A stretch of 64,000 nt of DNA from Sphingomonas sp. KR3-1 (GCF_040049295.1 NZ_JBDZDQ010000001.1:496001-560000), one strand, 5' to 3'. Shown: positions 1-10,383, numbered from the stretch's first letter. Made by a program: numbers and translations. The notes: generated by a model from the letters alone, not told the origin.

Positions 1-2071
1 CCTTGATGCCCCGGATTGCCACGCCATCGGCCTCCACCACGAACACGCCGCCCTCCACGGCACGAACGAGCAGGGGCGCATCTGCCAGACCCAGAATGGG
101 CGGCGAGTCGATCACGACGTGGTCGAAATGCTCGGTCAACTGATTGACCAGCAGGATCATGCGATCGCTGCTCAGCAACTCCGCGGCGCTCGGCGGGGTC
201 GGGCCCGACGGCATCAAGCTCAGACCCTTCACGCCAGTCGGCTGCACGAACTGCTGCCAGTTGTTGTCGCCTGCCAGGAAATTGCTGAGGCCGACAGTGT
301 TGGGCAGGTTCGCAAACGCGTGCATCGACGGCGCGCGCATGTCCGCATCGACCAGCAGGACGCGCTTGCCGGTACGCCCCAAGATGGTGGCGAGTGCGAA
401 GCTCGTGGTGCTCTTTCCTTCTGCCGGGCGAGTGCTGGTCACCATCAGCGAACGCGGCACGCCGTGATCGGAAGAGAATGCCAGGTTCGACCTTATGCTG
501 AGATAGGCTTCGGATAGCGCCGATTTCGCATCCTGGAGCTGCTTGAGCGTATCTTCGCCTTCGACGTCCGGCACGCTGCCCAGCAGCGGCACCTGCAATA
601 TGCGATTGACCTGCGTGGGATCTCGAAGCCCTTCGTCGATCTGATCGAGCGCGAAGGTGGCGACCGCCGCGAGACCGAAGCCTGCAACGAGCGCGAGCGC
701 GAGATTGATGATCAGGCTCGGAGCGGACGGGTGATCCGAAACACGCGCCGTATCGACCACTGCGATGTTGTTTGCGCCGATACCGGCGACGCCGATCTCC
801 TTGTAGCGCTGCAGCAGGCCATCATAGAGTTCGCGGTTGGTATCCGCCTCACGCTGGTAGATGTTGTACTGGATGCTGTCCTGCTGCTGGCGGTTGAGCC
901 CGGACTTCAGCCCGTCGACGCGCTGCCGGAGCTCCGCCTCGCGCTGCACGGCCGCCCCATATTCCGCCGATCGGCTGTTGAGGACACGCCCTTCTTCGCG
1001 GGCGATGCTCGTATCGAGGACCTTGAGCTGCTCGGCCAGTTCCTTCGCGGCGGGATAACCTGGCTCGAACCGAACCATCATCTTGGAATATTCCGCCGCG
1101 ACTTCCGCACGCTTCTGCCGCAGCTGGTTGATTGCCGCGTTGTTGAGCGCCTCCGTGTTCGCGCCGCCATTTCGCTGGTCGGCGCGGCTCTCTGCCGCGA
1201 TCCGATCGGCGGTAGCCGCTGCCAGCGCCGCATTCAGCGCTTCGAGGTCGCTCGATACCAGCGTCCGCTCGACTTCCGTACGGCCCTCGGCGCTCTTGCT
1301 CTTGCCCAGCGCGACAATGCCCTTGGCCGACGCATAATTGACGAGGTCGCGTTCCGAGGTCTCTAGCTTAACGCGGAGATCGGCCAGGCGCCCCTCAAGG
1401 AATTTCCGCGCATCGGCAGTGGAAGCGAAGCGCCGGTCCATGCTCTGGAGGATGAACTGCTGCGCCCAGGCGTTGGCGATGTCGGCCGACAGGGTCGGCG
1501 AGCCGCTCGTATATTTGATGTCGACCAGCGAAGATCCGCGGATCGGCAGGATCGAAACATGGTCGAGCAAGAGGTTTACAGCCATTTTCTCGCGCTTCTG
1601 GCTTTCGCCAGCGCTAAGCGCTTGCCCGGCCTTGCTCGAAAAAAGGCCCTCGTCCAGATTGACGCCGTGCGCCTTGAAGAAGTCACCGTTGGTGCCGAGA
1701 TGAAGGCCCCGCGCGACGCGCTCTGCCAGAGACCTGGCTTGGAGCAACGAATATTGCGTCTGATAGAATTCGAGATCGCGATCGGCTGCGGAGGATTCGA
1801 GACCCTCGACATTGGTTACCTTCTTCTGATCGCGACTGATTTCGATCCGAGCCGTCGCGGAATATTGCGGCGCAGCAAGCAGCGTCGCCAGAAGACCTAT
1901 CGCCAGGGCAGCAACGATGATCCCCGCGATAATCCACTTCCACCGCAGCACAACCTGCCAATACTGCAACAGCAGCGGCGGTGCGAAAGACGCCCGCTCC
2001 TCAAACTGCCCCTCGGTTCCTGCAGACCCAAACGGCACGGCAGCCGATCCAGGCGACGTTGATTGCAACAT
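1..2071 (-). CDS. Wzz/Wzc-like chain-length determinant fused to BY-type tyrosine kinase (3' end outside window)
   Basis: Inner-membrane polysaccharide co-polymerase that controls chain length and export, with a cytoplasmic autophosphorylating tyrosine-kinase domain. The start is ATG at 2071 and about 690 residues are visible before the window edge. An N-terminal Wzz domain begins with a membrane segment (about residues 45-67, WKWIIAGIIVAALAIGLL). A long coiled periplasmic region follows, then a second membrane segment near residue 450. The kinase has Walker A (RPAEGKSTTS, about residue 550), Walker A' (LLVDADMR, about 570) and Walker B (DHVVIDSPP, about 655). Classical gellan-type clusters carry the Wzz and ATPase parts as separate genes, whereas here they are one polypeptide. 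The tyrosine-rich tail expected at the C-terminus is not visible. It is divergent from the polymerase/ligase gene at 2597. Confidence 0.93.
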   Translation of the reverse strand, partial: MLQSTSPGSAAVPFGSAGTEGQFEERASFAPPLLLQYWQVVLRWKWIIAGIIVAALAIGLLATLLAAPQYSATARIEISRDQKKVTNVEGLESSAADRDLEFYQTQYSLLQARSLAERVARGLHLGTNGDFFKAHGVNLDEGLFSSKAGQALSAGESQKREKMAVNLLLDHVSILPIRGSSLVDIKYTSGSPTLSADIANAWAQQFILQSMDRRFASTADARKFLEGRLADLRVKLETSERDLVNYASAKGIVALGKSKSAEGRTEVERTLVSSDLEALNAALAAATADRIAAESRADQRNGGANTEALNNAAINQLRQKRAEVAAEYSKMMVRFEPGYPAAKELAEQLKVLDTSIAREEGRVLNSRSAEYGAAVQREAELRQRVDGLKSGLNRQQQDSIQYNIYQREADTNRELYDGLLQRYKEIGVAGIGANNIAVVDTARVSDHPSAPSLIINLALALVAGFGLAAVATFALDQIDEGLRDPTQVNRILQVPLLGSVPDVEGEDTLKQLQDAKSALSEAYLSIRSNLAFSSDHGVPRSLMVTSTRPAEGKSTTSFALATILGRTGKRVLLVDADMRAPSMHAFANLPNTVGLSNFLAGDNNWQQFVQPTGVKGLSLMPSGPTPPSAAELLSSDRMILLVNQLTEHFDHVVIDSPPILGLADAPLLVRAVEGGVFVVEADGVAIRGIK

Positions 2072-2596
2072 ACGATCCTTGTCCACGACCCAGTGCTCGG
2101 CCGCCAGTTAATCCTCTGGGCACGAAGCTAGTCCCGCATGTCGGCCCGCCCGCCCGGCAGCTAGCTTAAAGCCATACCCAGCGCCACCCCCTTTGTATTC
2201 GCCGAAACTTTCCCGCAACCAGCCCAGGACATGCGCTCCGGCTTCATCAGATTATAAATACGGCCGGAAAACAATGTTGTAGCAACATGGCACCGGCGAG
2301 CCATCGGCGCGAGCGCGACGCATTAGATCGCCCCGCCGCGTCCTTCCGCAACAGCACACTGGACCACGACAACCCCGCGTCGGGCGACGATCGGCTTGAG
2401 GCGGAGGCTTGCAAAAAAGAGTCGCCCGAGATAGCCCGAGCCTCCGAAGTAGAGGAAAACCGATCCTCTTCCCGCGCGACGAGTGCCTGAAGAACCGTTT
2501 GTCTATCTACTCTATCCCAGCACCTTGCGAACCGGATGCGCGCGGCCCTGCAAATGCCGCAGCAACAACATTGCAATAATTATTTTGGGCCAAGCT
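2072..2596. promoter_or_regulatory. divergent intergenic region between the two polysaccharide genes
   Basis: About 525 bases separate two genes transcribed outward, so both promoters probably lie here. It is more AT-rich than its surroundings, with an attataaata stretch near 2251-2260 that could be part of a -10 box. A small hairpin, ATGTTG-TAG-CAACAT, lies at about 2273-2287. No convincing -35/-10 pair and no coding region could be supported. Possible frames here lack a ribosome site and normal codon use. Confidence 0.4.
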
Positions 2597-4012
2597 ATGA
2601 AGGCGATGTCGAAGTACGGGACCAGGCCCAGCGCGATATTCTGGGTTACCCTGTCTTTCCTTTTAGTTGTCTCTTTCACTGGCGGCGCCTCGCGTTTCGA
2701 CGAGCAGTCCCTTATCGTCCTGAGGCCATTGTCGATTTTGGCATGCGCCTTCGCCATGCTTACCTTTCGACCGGAGGACCTGACTGGCCGCACCTGGCTG
2801 TTCATGGGATTTGGCGCGATGTTCGCCTTGTCCCTCCTCCATCTCGTGCAGCTGCCGCCTTTCCTTTGGCGGAGCCTGCCCGGCCGCCAGGAACTGGCGC
2901 AGATTGATGCTCTTTCCGGGCTCGGCGCGCTCTGGCGCCCGCTCACGCTCACGCCAATGAACGGCTGGCACGCCCTGAGCGCGCTCTTCGCGCCACTCGC
3001 GGTCCTGCTCCTCGGAATCCGGTTGAAGCGCGAAGACCTCTATCGCTTCCTGCCTTTCGTAGTCCTGCTCGGCGCGCTCTCCGGTTTGTTCGGCTTGCTG
3101 CAGGTGGTCGGTAGCCCGACGGGCCCGCTTTACCTGTACAGGGTCACCAATAACGGAAGCGCCGTCGGCCTGTTCTCCAATCGCAACCATGCCGCACTAT
3201 TCCTCGCAATCATGTTTCCGCTCCTGGCGGCATGGGCGTCGCTGGGCGATCACGGCATGATGAGCCGCAAAGCCCGCTTGTTCGCCGCTGTCACGATGGG
3301 CTTGATCCTGCTCCCGTTGATCATGGTCACGGGCTCGCGATCCGGGCTCATCCTGTTGCTGATCGGCCTGATCGCCTCCCTGCTTATCTATGGCATCACC
3401 CCGCCGGCCGGCATCGCCAAGCGATCGGGATTGCGGCTCTACGGCGTATTGGCGGCGAGTGGGCTCGCGGTGGCGCTGCTCGGGTTGCTGACCTTGCATT
3501 TCTCCAGGGCCGAGGCAGTCAGGCGTCTGTTCGACGCTTCCACAACGGGCGATGACCGACTGGATTTCTGGCGCGTAAGCCTTGAAATGCTGTGGAAATA
3601 TTTCCCGTTCGGATCGGGTTCGGGCTCATTTGCCGAGGCTTACCAGATCGTCGAGCCAAGCTATCTGCTCAATCAATATTATCTCAACCACGCGCATAAT
3701 GACTTCATCGAGGTCGCCGTCACGTTCGGCCTTCCGGGGATCATCCTCGTCGCCGCCGCGGCCTTTTTTTACGTCCGGCGGACGATACATCTATGGTTTT
3801 ACAGAGACGCCAGATCCCGGTCCGTGAAAATCGCGCGAACTGCCAGTGTTGCGATATTCATGATCGCGGTCGCCAGCCTGTTCGATTATCCATTGCGGAC
3901 CCCGATGCTGGCGTGCGTCTTCGCGCTGTTGAGCCTTTGGTTCGCCGAAGCGGGGCGAAAGGCGAAAGCGGAAGCTGCCCCTCCCAGCACAACGATCAAG
4001 ACCGAGGCTTGA
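2597..4012 (+). CDS. O-antigen ligase/polymerase-like (Wzy_C family) membrane protein
   Basis: A 471-residue polytopic inner-membrane protein with roughly a dozen hydrophobic segments. The large periplasmic loop carries the family signatures GLFSNRNHAALF, VTGSRSGL and HNDFIEVAVTFGLPG, typical of the O-antigen ligase/polymerase superfamily. Such proteins join polysaccharide repeat units or ligate glycans to acceptors. Beside a Wzc-like gene and rhamnose synthesis, the likely role is polymerising an exopolysaccharide, which is an inference. The ATG at 2597 is preferred. An in-frame GTG at 2483 would add 38 non-hydrophobic residues, and another ATG lies at 2606. The next gene starts one base after its stop, so the two are probably co-transcribed. 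Confidence 0.85.
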   Translation: MKAMSKYGTRPSAIFWVTLSFLLVVSFTGGASRFDEQSLIVLRPLSILACAFAMLTFRPEDLTGRTWLFMGFGAMFALSLLHLVQLPPFLWRSLPGRQELAQIDALSGLGALWRPLTLTPMNGWHALSALFAPLAVLLLGIRLKREDLYRFLPFVVLLGALSGLFGLLQVVGSPTGPLYLYRVTNNGSAVGLFSNRNHAALFLAIMFPLLAAWASLGDHGMMSRKARLFAAVTMGLILLPLIMVTGSRSGLILLLIGLIASLLIYGITPPAGIAKRSGLRLYGVLAASGLAVALLGLLTLHFSRAEAVRRLFDASTTGDDRLDFWRVSLEMLWKYFPFGSGSGSFAEAYQIVEPSYLLNQYYLNHAHNDFIEVAVTFGLPGIILVAAAAFFYVRRTIHLWFYRDARSRSVKIARTASVAIFMIAVASLFDYPLRTPMLACVFALLSLWFAEAGRKAKAEAAPPSTTIKTEA

Positions 4013-4013
4013 T

Positions 4014-5255
4014 ATGGCGAAGCGCACAAAGCGGTACGACATCCGTGCCACCCTCATGCGAATTGGCATCGCCCGCCTCGTCGGCGCCTCGGCCGCCGGG
4101 CTGATCGGGGCTTGGCTGGCCCTGGCACTCGCCGTCTCCGGTGTCGCGCGCACCCAAGATCCGGCGTCTGCCCTAAAGTTCATGCCGAATGAGAGCCTGG
4201 CCTTGGCCGGCCGCGCCGAGCAATTGCTCCTCGCCGCTCCCGAGGATCCGCCAAAGGAAGCGCAGACCCTCGCGTTGGCCGCACTGCGCCAGCAGTCGCT
4301 GAACCCGAAGGCGCTGCACGTGCTCGGCTATTACATCGCTGCGAAGGGCGACGAGAAGACTGCCAACACCTACATCCGCGCCGCGGCGAGCCAGTCGCGC
4401 CGGGACATCCTCGCCCAGTTCTGGATGATCGAGGATTCGGTGAAAAAGGGCAACGTCGAGGATGCGCTAGTCCACTACGATATCGCCCTGCGGACGAAGC
4501 CTAACACCAACGTAAAGCTGTTCCCGATCCTGCTCGGCGCGCTCGACGATCCCAATATCCGGGCGGCCCTGAGCCCATATATCCGCAACGACCGGAGCTG
4601 GGCTCCGGCCTTCCTGGTTCACGCGGACGCAAACAGCAGCAATTTGCCCGCACTCGTCGATCTCGTTCTCGAGTCCGGAGGGCTCGGCGATCCGGAGGCA
4701 GCCCACAGCCAGAATCTCGAGCTCCTTCAGCGCCTGGTCAACGAGAAGTATTTCGCTGAAGCGCGGCGGCTATATTCGCGCATGCCTGGCGCCACCGTTG
4801 CACAGCTGGCCCAAGTCGGCTTCGCCCCGTCAGACCGCAATGGTCAGTTCGGCGCGATCGGCTGGCAGGTTAAGAGTGAATCGGATTCCGGCGCCAGCTT
4901 CATGGTGGGGGACGACAAGCGAACGATATTGTCGATCTTCGCCAACGCCGGGACCACGGCGACCGTCGCAACCAAGATCCTGTATGTCCGCCCCGGCAGC
5001 TATGATTTTGCGGCGCGGCTTTCGAAGCTCGACGGAGGCGAAGGCAGTACCGTTCGCTGGCAACTGCGCTGCCCGGCATTCCCGGGCAATCAGCCCGTCT
5101 GGTCACTCGACAGCGCCAATACCTCCCCCGGGGCCATCCTGACCGTGCCTGCCGGTTGCCCCGTCCAGTTCCTCGACATCATCGCTTCCGGGGGGAGCGG
5201 GCAAGATGGGCTGGAGACGACCATCCTCGACCTCTTCCTGCACCCACGAGGCTGA
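4014..5255 (+). CDS. membrane-anchored TPR-like protein of the polysaccharide locus, unknown function
   Basis: A 413-residue protein starting one base after the upstream stop (TGA-T-ATG). One N-terminal membrane segment (about residues 22-45, rich in Ala/Gly/Leu) follows a basic start. Residues about 60-200 are alpha-helical with TPR-like spacing (ALHVLGYYIAAKGDEKTANTY; ALVHYDIALRTKPN). The C-terminal third looks beta-rich and ends with paired cysteines (LRCPAF, VPAGCPV). The close coupling to the ligase/polymerase-like gene suggests a periplasmic scaffold or accessory factor for polysaccharide polymerisation or export. No specific family was recognised. Confidence 0.75.
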   Translation: MAKRTKRYDIRATLMRIGIARLVGASAAGLIGAWLALALAVSGVARTQDPASALKFMPNESLALAGRAEQLLLAAPEDPPKEAQTLALAALRQQSLNPKALHVLGYYIAAKGDEKTANTYIRAAASQSRRDILAQFWMIEDSVKKGNVEDALVHYDIALRTKPNTNVKLFPILLGALDDPNIRAALSPYIRNDRSWAPAFLVHADANSSNLPALVDLVLESGGLGDPEAAHSQNLELLQRLVNEKYFAEARRLYSRMPGATVAQLAQVGFAPSDRNGQFGAIGWQVKSESDSGASFMVGDDKRTILSIFANAGTTATVATKILYVRPGSYDFAARLSKLDGGEGSTVRWQLRCPAFPGNQPVWSLDSANTSPGAILTVPAGCPVQFLDIIASGGSGQDGLETTILDLFLHPRG

Positions 5256-5296
5256 CGCGCCTGCGCGGTCCAGCGTAGCGGGAAAAGGTCGATCCC

Positions 5297-6970
5297 CTAT
5301 AGATACTCGATACCGACAACGCCCTTGATCACCTCCGGCGCGCCAGCGAACTTCAGCATCAGCGGCGTGCCGGACGGAATCTGGAAACCCATTTCCAGAC
5401 CGATATCGCCCTCGGCGAACCGATCGGCGCCCGCCCGGAGGGTAGCCTGGCCGTAGCTGGTCGTGTCGGCCTGGTCGCGCAGCTCGACCGTCAGGGCATG
5501 CCCCGCCGCCTGGAAACGCCGGATGACGATGCGCATCAACATCGTGTGATCGGGCAACGGAATCAGCGCCACGCTCGTTCCACCCTGAGGCAGGCTCCCG
5601 CTCGGGCCACGCACATACATGTATTTGGGATGCACGGTGGCGGGAGCGGCCAGGCTGCAAAGGCGCTGTTCAACGACCGCCTCGACGCCCGCCCCGCTGT
5701 TGTCCGGAGTGATGGTAACGCTGTGCTGGTCGTGCGTATTGACGCGTGCTCGCACATCCTCCTCGTACGTGATCGACTTGGTATTATCCAACCGGATGTT
5801 GGCGGAGTGGGTGGCGGTCACGCCGTCCACAACGCCGACGATGCGGCCGCCCCTGGCCTTGCAATTTTCAAAGGTCAGCGAGCAATGCGCCCAAGCGCGC
5901 GCATAGATCACTGCGGAAGGAATCGCGCCGCGATGCAGAATGGTGCAGTCGCGGAAGGTGGTGGTCGGCTGATTTGTACCAGACACGTAATGGGCGTCGA
6001 TCCGGTCCACGAACGGGACATGCGCTCCGCCTTCGTCTTCCAGTTCTATCCGCACACCGTCGAACGCGATCATATGCGCTGGACGCTGGACGCTTCCCGC
6101 GACCTCGAGCTGATAAAAGACCAGCCTGCCGAGGAAGATCATGGACCCGCCCGTCCATTTAACGAAGGTTCCCCGCTTCAACCAGAAAGCGGAAGCGAGC
6201 CTGACATCGCGCTTCGTGGAAAGCTCGCCATTTTCCCAATTGCAGTTGACGAAGTTCCAGTTCACCGCCTGCTCGTTATTGTTGTCGAGAAGGTAATAGC
6301 ATTGTGAGAACTGGCATTTGTCGAAGTAGAACTCGCTGGCCATCCATGAGCCGGTCACCACGAAACAGCGATAGAAGGCGGCGAACTCGCAACGCTCGAA
6401 TTTCCAGGATCGCAGCGGATTGCCGGTCTGACTGATGGTGAACGCGGCCTGGTTCGCATCGACGCCCTGCGAAGATCGGAACGCCAGATCCCGAAAAGTA
6501 ACGGCCCGGCCGCCCGAACATCTTATGGTGGCAGTGCTGCCGTCAAAAATGATCTCGGTTCCCGCCCCCGCCCCCGAGATCGTGAGGCCGACCACACCCG
6601 CAGCCGGTGCGAGGTCGAGGGGGCCGGTGATGCGATAGCGCCCGGGGGGCAGCTTTATCTCGCCCGCAACCGCGCGGCCGATCCCGTCATTCTGCCCGGT
6701 CCGGGATGCGATCGCCGCGCGCAGGATGGCCGCCAGATCGTCGGCAACGCCATCCGCGACCGCGCCATAGTCCTGGACTCTCACATGATCATCGATCCTG
6801 CGCAGTGCGCCCGCGGGAGCCATCGGTGCCGACTGCGAAGCGGGAAGCGCTTCGCCCGCGCGCGGCGAGGCGGAAGCTGCGGACGATCGTCCCACGCCCA
6901 AACCCAGCCACGCCGTCATGCTGCCCCATAGCAGCGACCGGCGGGATACATCGGTTCGGTCCTGACTCAT
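5297..6970 (-). CDS. Tat-exported right-handed beta-helix (pectate-lyase-3-like) protein
   Basis: A 557-residue protein with a twin-arginine signal (SRRSLLWGSM, residues 9-18, then a hydrophobic stretch), so it should be exported folded. After the signal comes the entry strand common to pectate lyase 3/phage tailspike beta-helices (VQDYGAVADGVADD, about residues 67-80). Short repeating beta rungs follow (TFRDLAFRS, WNFVNCNWENG, LTFENCKARGG). The C-terminal 110 residues look like a separate beta domain. It lies 35 bases after rmlD on the same strand, suggesting action on the polysaccharide made by this locus, as lyase, hydrolase or epimerase. Catalytic residues could not be identified. The ATG at 6970 is chosen because it gives the Tat motif; a TTG at 7093 would bury it. 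Confidence 0.75.
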   Translation of the reverse strand: MSQDRTDVSRRSLLWGSMTAWLGLGVGRSSAASASPRAGEALPASQSAPMAPAGALRRIDDHVRVQDYGAVADGVADDLAAILRAAIASRTGQNDGIGRAVAGEIKLPPGRYRITGPLDLAPAAGVVGLTISGAGAGTEIIFDGSTATIRCSGGRAVTFRDLAFRSSQGVDANQAAFTISQTGNPLRSWKFERCEFAAFYRCFVVTGSWMASEFYFDKCQFSQCYYLLDNNNEQAVNWNFVNCNWENGELSTKRDVRLASAFWLKRGTFVKWTGGSMIFLGRLVFYQLEVAGSVQRPAHMIAFDGVRIELEDEGGAHVPFVDRIDAHYVSGTNQPTTTFRDCTILHRGAIPSAVIYARAWAHCSLTFENCKARGGRIVGVVDGVTATHSANIRLDNTKSITYEEDVRARVNTHDQHSVTITPDNSGAGVEAVVEQRLCSLAAPATVHPKYMYVRGPSGSLPQGGTSVALIPLPDHTMLMRIVIRRFQAAGHALTVELRDQADTTSYGQATLRAGADRFAEGDIGLEMGFQIPSGTPLMLKFAGAPEVIKGVVGIEYL

Positions 6971-7005
6971 CCTGCTACGCTCCGATGCGTGGCCCTCCCA
7001 AGCGG

Positions 7006-7878
7006 CTAGGGCAATAACCTGTCCATAGTCTGGGCGAGCGAATGCCGCCATTGCGGTACACACATGCCGAAAGTCTCGGCAAAGCGAGTGCAATCGAGAC
7101 GCGAATTGGCGGGCCGTGTCGCGCGTGTTGGATAGTCGCTGGCGGGAATGCCCCGGACCTCAGCCGAAGGCCCGCCGCGCTTGGCACTTTCCGCGAAGAT
7201 CGCTCTAGCGAAGCCCGCCCAGTCCGTTTCGCCCGTTCCGGCGAAATGATAGACGCGGTCGCGGCCCAGCAAGTCACCGCCCCGCCAAGCCTGCGCGACC
7301 CCGAGCACCGCGTCGGCGATGTCGAGCGCCGAGGTCGGACAGCCATGCTGATCCGCGACGATGTTGAGCGTGTCCCGATCGACGGCAAGGCGCAGCATCG
7401 TCTTGACGAAGTTGGCGCCGAACGGGCTGTACACCCAGGCAGTTCGCAGGATCGCATAGGGCGCACCTGCGGCCGCGACTGCCAGCTCGCCAGCCAATTT
7501 GCTAGCACCATAGACGCCAAGCGGACTTGTCGGATCGTCCTCGCGCCAAGGCCGTTCCAGGCTGCCGTCGAAGACATAATCGGTCGAAAGATGGATGACT
7601 GGTGCCCCGATCGCCGCGGCCGCGCGCGCGAGCACGCCCGGCCCCTCCCCGTTCGCCAACATCGCCAGCTCGGGTTCGTCCTCAGCCTTGTCCACCGCGG
7701 TATAGGCAGCGGCCGAGACGACCAGCGCCGGCTGGACGCGCGCTACGGTCTGTTCGATGCTGGCAGCATCGGTCAGATCCAGTTCCGGACGCCCCGCGAA
7801 GACCACTTCGTGCCCCACGGCCCGTTCAGCCAGGCTCCGCGCGACCTGCCCCTCGCGGCCGGTGACGAGGATCCTCAC
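7006..7878 (-). CDS. rmlD: dTDP-4-dehydrorhamnose reductase
   Basis: Last step of dTDP-L-rhamnose synthesis: NAD(P)H reduction of dTDP-4-keto-L-rhamnose. The 290-residue length is normal for the family. The N-terminal Rossmann motif is [11 protein letters not shown], followed by STDYVFDG and the YGASKLAGE active-site Tyr/Lys motif. The start is the GTG at 7878 overlapping the rmlB stop (GTGA), which places the Rossmann motif at the N-terminus. A longer in-frame start would add 19 non-homologous residues. It is the last gene of rmlACBD, and the beta-helix gene follows 35 bases later. Confidence 0.95.
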   Translation of the reverse strand: MRILVTGREGQVARSLAERAVGHEVVFAGRPELDLTDAASIEQTVARVQPALVVSAAAYTAVDKAEDEPELAMLANGEGPGVLARAAAAIGAPVIHLSTDYVFDGSLERPWREDDPTSPLGVYGASKLAGELAVAAAGAPYAILRTAWVYSPFGANFVKTMLRLAVDRDTLNIVADQHGCPTSALDIADAVLGVAQAWRGGDLLGRDRVYHFAGTGETDWAGFARAIFAESAKRGGPSAEVRGIPASDYPTRATRPANSRLDCTRFAETFGMCVPQWRHSLAQTMDRLLP

Positions 7879-8933
7879 TCGGACGTGCCTAGCCGCTCGC
7901 CGGCATAGCTGCCGGAGCGGATTGGCTCCCACCACCAGCGATTGTCGAGATACCAGTCGATCGTCCGGGCGAGCCCGCTTTCGAAATTCTCCTCAGCCTG
8001 CCACCCCAGCTCGGTTTCCAGCTTGGTCGCGTCGATCGCATAACGGCGATCATGCCCCGGCCTGTCGGTCACGAAGGTGATGAGCCCACGCCGCGGACGA
8101 CCGTCCGCGAGCGGCATGCGCGCATCGAGCAGATCGCAGATCGTCTCGACGACCTGCAGGTTGGTCCGCTCATTGCGGCCGCCGACATTGTAGCTCTCAC
8201 CGACCTTGCCGGTGGCAAGCACCAATTCGAGCGCTTTGGCGTGATCTTCCACGAACAGCCAGTCGCGGACATTCTCGCCCTTGCCGTAGACCGGCAGCGG
8301 CTTCCCCTCGAGCGCGTTGAGGATGACCAGTGGAATCAGCTTTTCCGGGAAGTGATACGGGCCATAATTGTTCGAGCAATTGGAGAGCACCACCGGAAGG
8401 CCATATGTCTCGTGCCAGGCGCGAACGAAGTGATCCGACGCCGCCTTGGAGGCCGAATAGGGAGAGGACGGAGCATAGGCCGTATCCTCCGTGAAGATGC
8501 CCTCCTCGAAGGGCAAATCGCCAAACACTTCATCCGTGGAGACGTGGTGGAAGCGGAAACCGCGCCGCGCCTCCCCTTCCAGCCCGCGCCAATATTCCAG
8601 CGCCGCCGAAAGCAGGCGGAAGGTGCCTACGACATTGGTTTCGACGAACGCGCCGGGACCGTCAATCGAGCGATCGACATGGCTCTCGGCGGCGAGGTGC
8701 ATGATACCTTCCACCTTCTCCTCGCGCAGCAACGACAGAACCAGTGGCACGTCCGCGATGTCGCCTTGCACGAACCGGTGGTTGGGAGCGTTCTCGATAC
8801 CCTTAAGGCTCGCCGGATTTCCGGCATAGGTGAGCTTGTCGAGATTGATCACCCGCACACCCTTGCGGACCAGATGCCGCACCACGGCCGAGCCGATAAA
8901 GCCGGCCCCCCCGGTAACGAGAACTGTGTTCAT
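7875..8933 (-). CDS. rmlB: dTDP-glucose 4,6-dehydratase
   Basis: Converts dTDP-D-glucose to dTDP-4-keto-6-deoxy-D-glucose in the cytoplasm. The 352-residue SDR-type enzyme has the Rossmann motif [13 protein letters not shown] at the N-terminus, the [12 protein letters not shown] loop, the STDEVFG motif and the catalytic YSASKAASD. The sequence [15 protein letters not shown] is characteristic of RmlB. It starts in ATGA overlap with the rmlC stop and ends in GTGA overlap with rmlD, so translation is probably coupled across the operon. Confidence 0.97.
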   Translation of the reverse strand: MNTVLVTGGAGFIGSAVVRHLVRKGVRVINLDKLTYAGNPASLKGIENAPNHRFVQGDIADVPLVLSLLREEKVEGIMHLAAESHVDRSIDGPGAFVETNVVGTFRLLSAALEYWRGLEGEARRGFRFHHVSTDEVFGDLPFEEGIFTEDTAYAPSSPYSASKAASDHFVRAWHETYGLPVVLSNCSNNYGPYHFPEKLIPLVILNALEGKPLPVYGKGENVRDWLFVEDHAKALELVLATGKVGESYNVGGRNERTNLQVVETICDLLDARMPLADGRPRRGLITFVTDRPGHDRRYAIDATKLETELGWQAEENFESGLARTIDWYLDNRWWWEPIRSGSYAGERLGTSE

Positions 8934-9505
8934 GCAGGTCGACCCTCGTATTCGAACGGCGAATCGAAATCGGCGAGTGGTAGCGCTGCCTCATCCTTGG
9001 CGGAAAGCACCGGCGCGCTTCCCAGGTCCGGCCAATCGATACCAAGCGCCGGATCGTTCCACAGGATCGCGTGCTCGTGATCCTTCGAATAGGGCGCGCT
9101 TACCTTGTACATGACTTCAACGTCCTCGGTGAGCGTCATGAAGCAATGGGCAAAGCCAACCGGGACGAGCAGCTGATTCCACTTTTCGGCCGAAAGCTCG
9201 CAGCCGACCCATTTGCCGAATGTCGGGGACCCTTTGCGGATATCGACGGCGACATCGTAGATCGAGCCGCGCAATACGCGCACCAGCTTGTCTTGCGCGA
9301 CCGGGGGCAGCTGAAAGTGCAGCCCGCGGATCGTGCCGCGCTCGGCGGAAAAGCTCTGATTGTCCTGGATCCAGTCGATATGGATCCCCTCCGCCTCGAA
9401 GGCGGAGCGCTTGTAGACTTCCGAGAAAAAGCCACGATGATCGCCGAACTTGGCCGGAGTCACTTCGACAATATCGGGAATGGCCAGGCGACGGAAACCG
9501 GTCAT
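8930..9505 (-). CDS. rmlC: dTDP-4-dehydrorhamnose 3,5-epimerase
   Basis: Epimerises C3 and C5 of dTDP-4-keto-6-deoxyglucose. The 191-residue cupin enzyme has the diagnostic [20 protein letters not shown] and GTIRGLHFQ segments, including the catalytic His, and [12 protein letters not shown]. The ATG at 9505 overlaps the rmlA stop (ATGA). A longer frame upstream lies inside rmlA and is not used. Confidence 0.97.
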   Translation of the reverse strand: MTGFRRLAIPDIVEVTPAKFGDHRGFFSEVYKRSAFEAEGIHIDWIQDNQSFSAERGTIRGLHFQLPPVAQDKLVRVLRGSIYDVAVDIRKGSPTFGKWVGCELSAEKWNQLLVPVGFAHCFMTLTEDVEVMYKVSAPYSKDHEHAILWNDPALGIDWPDLGSAPVLSAKDEAALPLADFDSPFEYEGRPA

Positions 9506-10383
9506 GCGGCGCTCTCCACGCGGCGGCGGAGATAGTCGGCATAGCCGGTCTTGCCGAGTTCGGAAGCGCGGCGCAGCACCGCCTCGCCACTCAGCCAGCC
9601 GAGCTCCAGCGCGATCTCCTCGGGGCATGCGATCTTGATGCCGGTACGGTGCTCGATCGTGCGCACATAGGCGCTCGCCTCATGCAGGCTCTCATGCGTG
9701 CCGGTGTCGAGCCAGGCATAGCCGCGCCCCAGGCGAGTGATCTGCAGATCGCCGCGCTCCATATAGATGCGATTGACGTCCGTGATCTCAAGCTCACCGC
9801 GAGCCGAAGGCCGGATCGACCTGGCGATATCGACCACGTCCCTGTCGTAGAAATAAAGCCCCGTGATCGCCCAGTTGGACTTTGGCGCGAGCGGCTTCTC
9901 CTCGACGCTGGTCGCACGGCCAGTTTCGGGATCGAAGGAGACCACGCCATAGCGCTCCGGATCCTCCACATGATAGGCAAAGACATTCGCCCCCCCGGCC
10001 GCGGCATTGGCTGCGGCGTCGCGGCATTTTTCGCCCATCTTGTCGCCGTGATAGATATTGTCGCCGAGGATCAGTGCACTGGGCCCGCCCTCCAGAAAGT
10101 CGGCGCCGATTATGAAGGCTTCCGCCAGCCCGTTGGGCTGCGGCTGCGCGGCGTAGGAAAAGTTCACGCCATAGTTGCTGCCATCGCCAAGCAGTGCCTG
10201 GAAAAGGGGCAGATCTCGCGGCGTAGAGATGATCAGGATGTCACGAATCCCGGCAAGCATCAGCACCGAGAGGGGATAATAGATCATCGGCTTGTCAAAA
10301 ACGGGCAGCAACTGCTTCGAGATCGACAGGGTGGCGGGATATAAACGCGTGCCGCTTCCCCCGGCCAATATGATGCCCTTCAT
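9502..10383 (-). CDS. rmlA: glucose-1-phosphate thymidylyltransferase
   Basis: First step of dTDP-L-rhamnose synthesis: glucose-1-phosphate plus dTTP gives dTDP-glucose. The 293-residue length is typical. The N-terminal nucleotide-binding signature is [14 protein letters not shown], followed by [27 protein letters not shown] and [10 protein letters not shown] are also present. The ATG at 10383 is preceded by GGAGG at good spacing, so it is chosen over an in-frame start 54 bases upstream. The promoter should lie in the 105 bases before the protease gene at 10489. The order A-C-B-D matches sphingan-type rml operons. Confidence 0.97.
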   Translation of the reverse strand: MKGIILAGGSGTRLYPATLSISKQLLPVFDKPMIYYPLSVLMLAGIRDILIISTPRDLPLFQALLGDGSNYGVNFSYAAQPQPNGLAEAFIIGADFLEGGPSALILGDNIYHGDKMGEKCRDAAANAAAGGANVFAYHVEDPERYGVVSFDPETGRATSVEEKPLAPKSNWAITGLYFYDRDVVDIARSIRPSARGELEITDVNRIYMERGDLQITRLGRGYAWLDTGTHESLHEASAYVRTIEHRTGIKIACPEEIALELGWLSGEAVLRRASELGKTGYADYLRRRVESAA

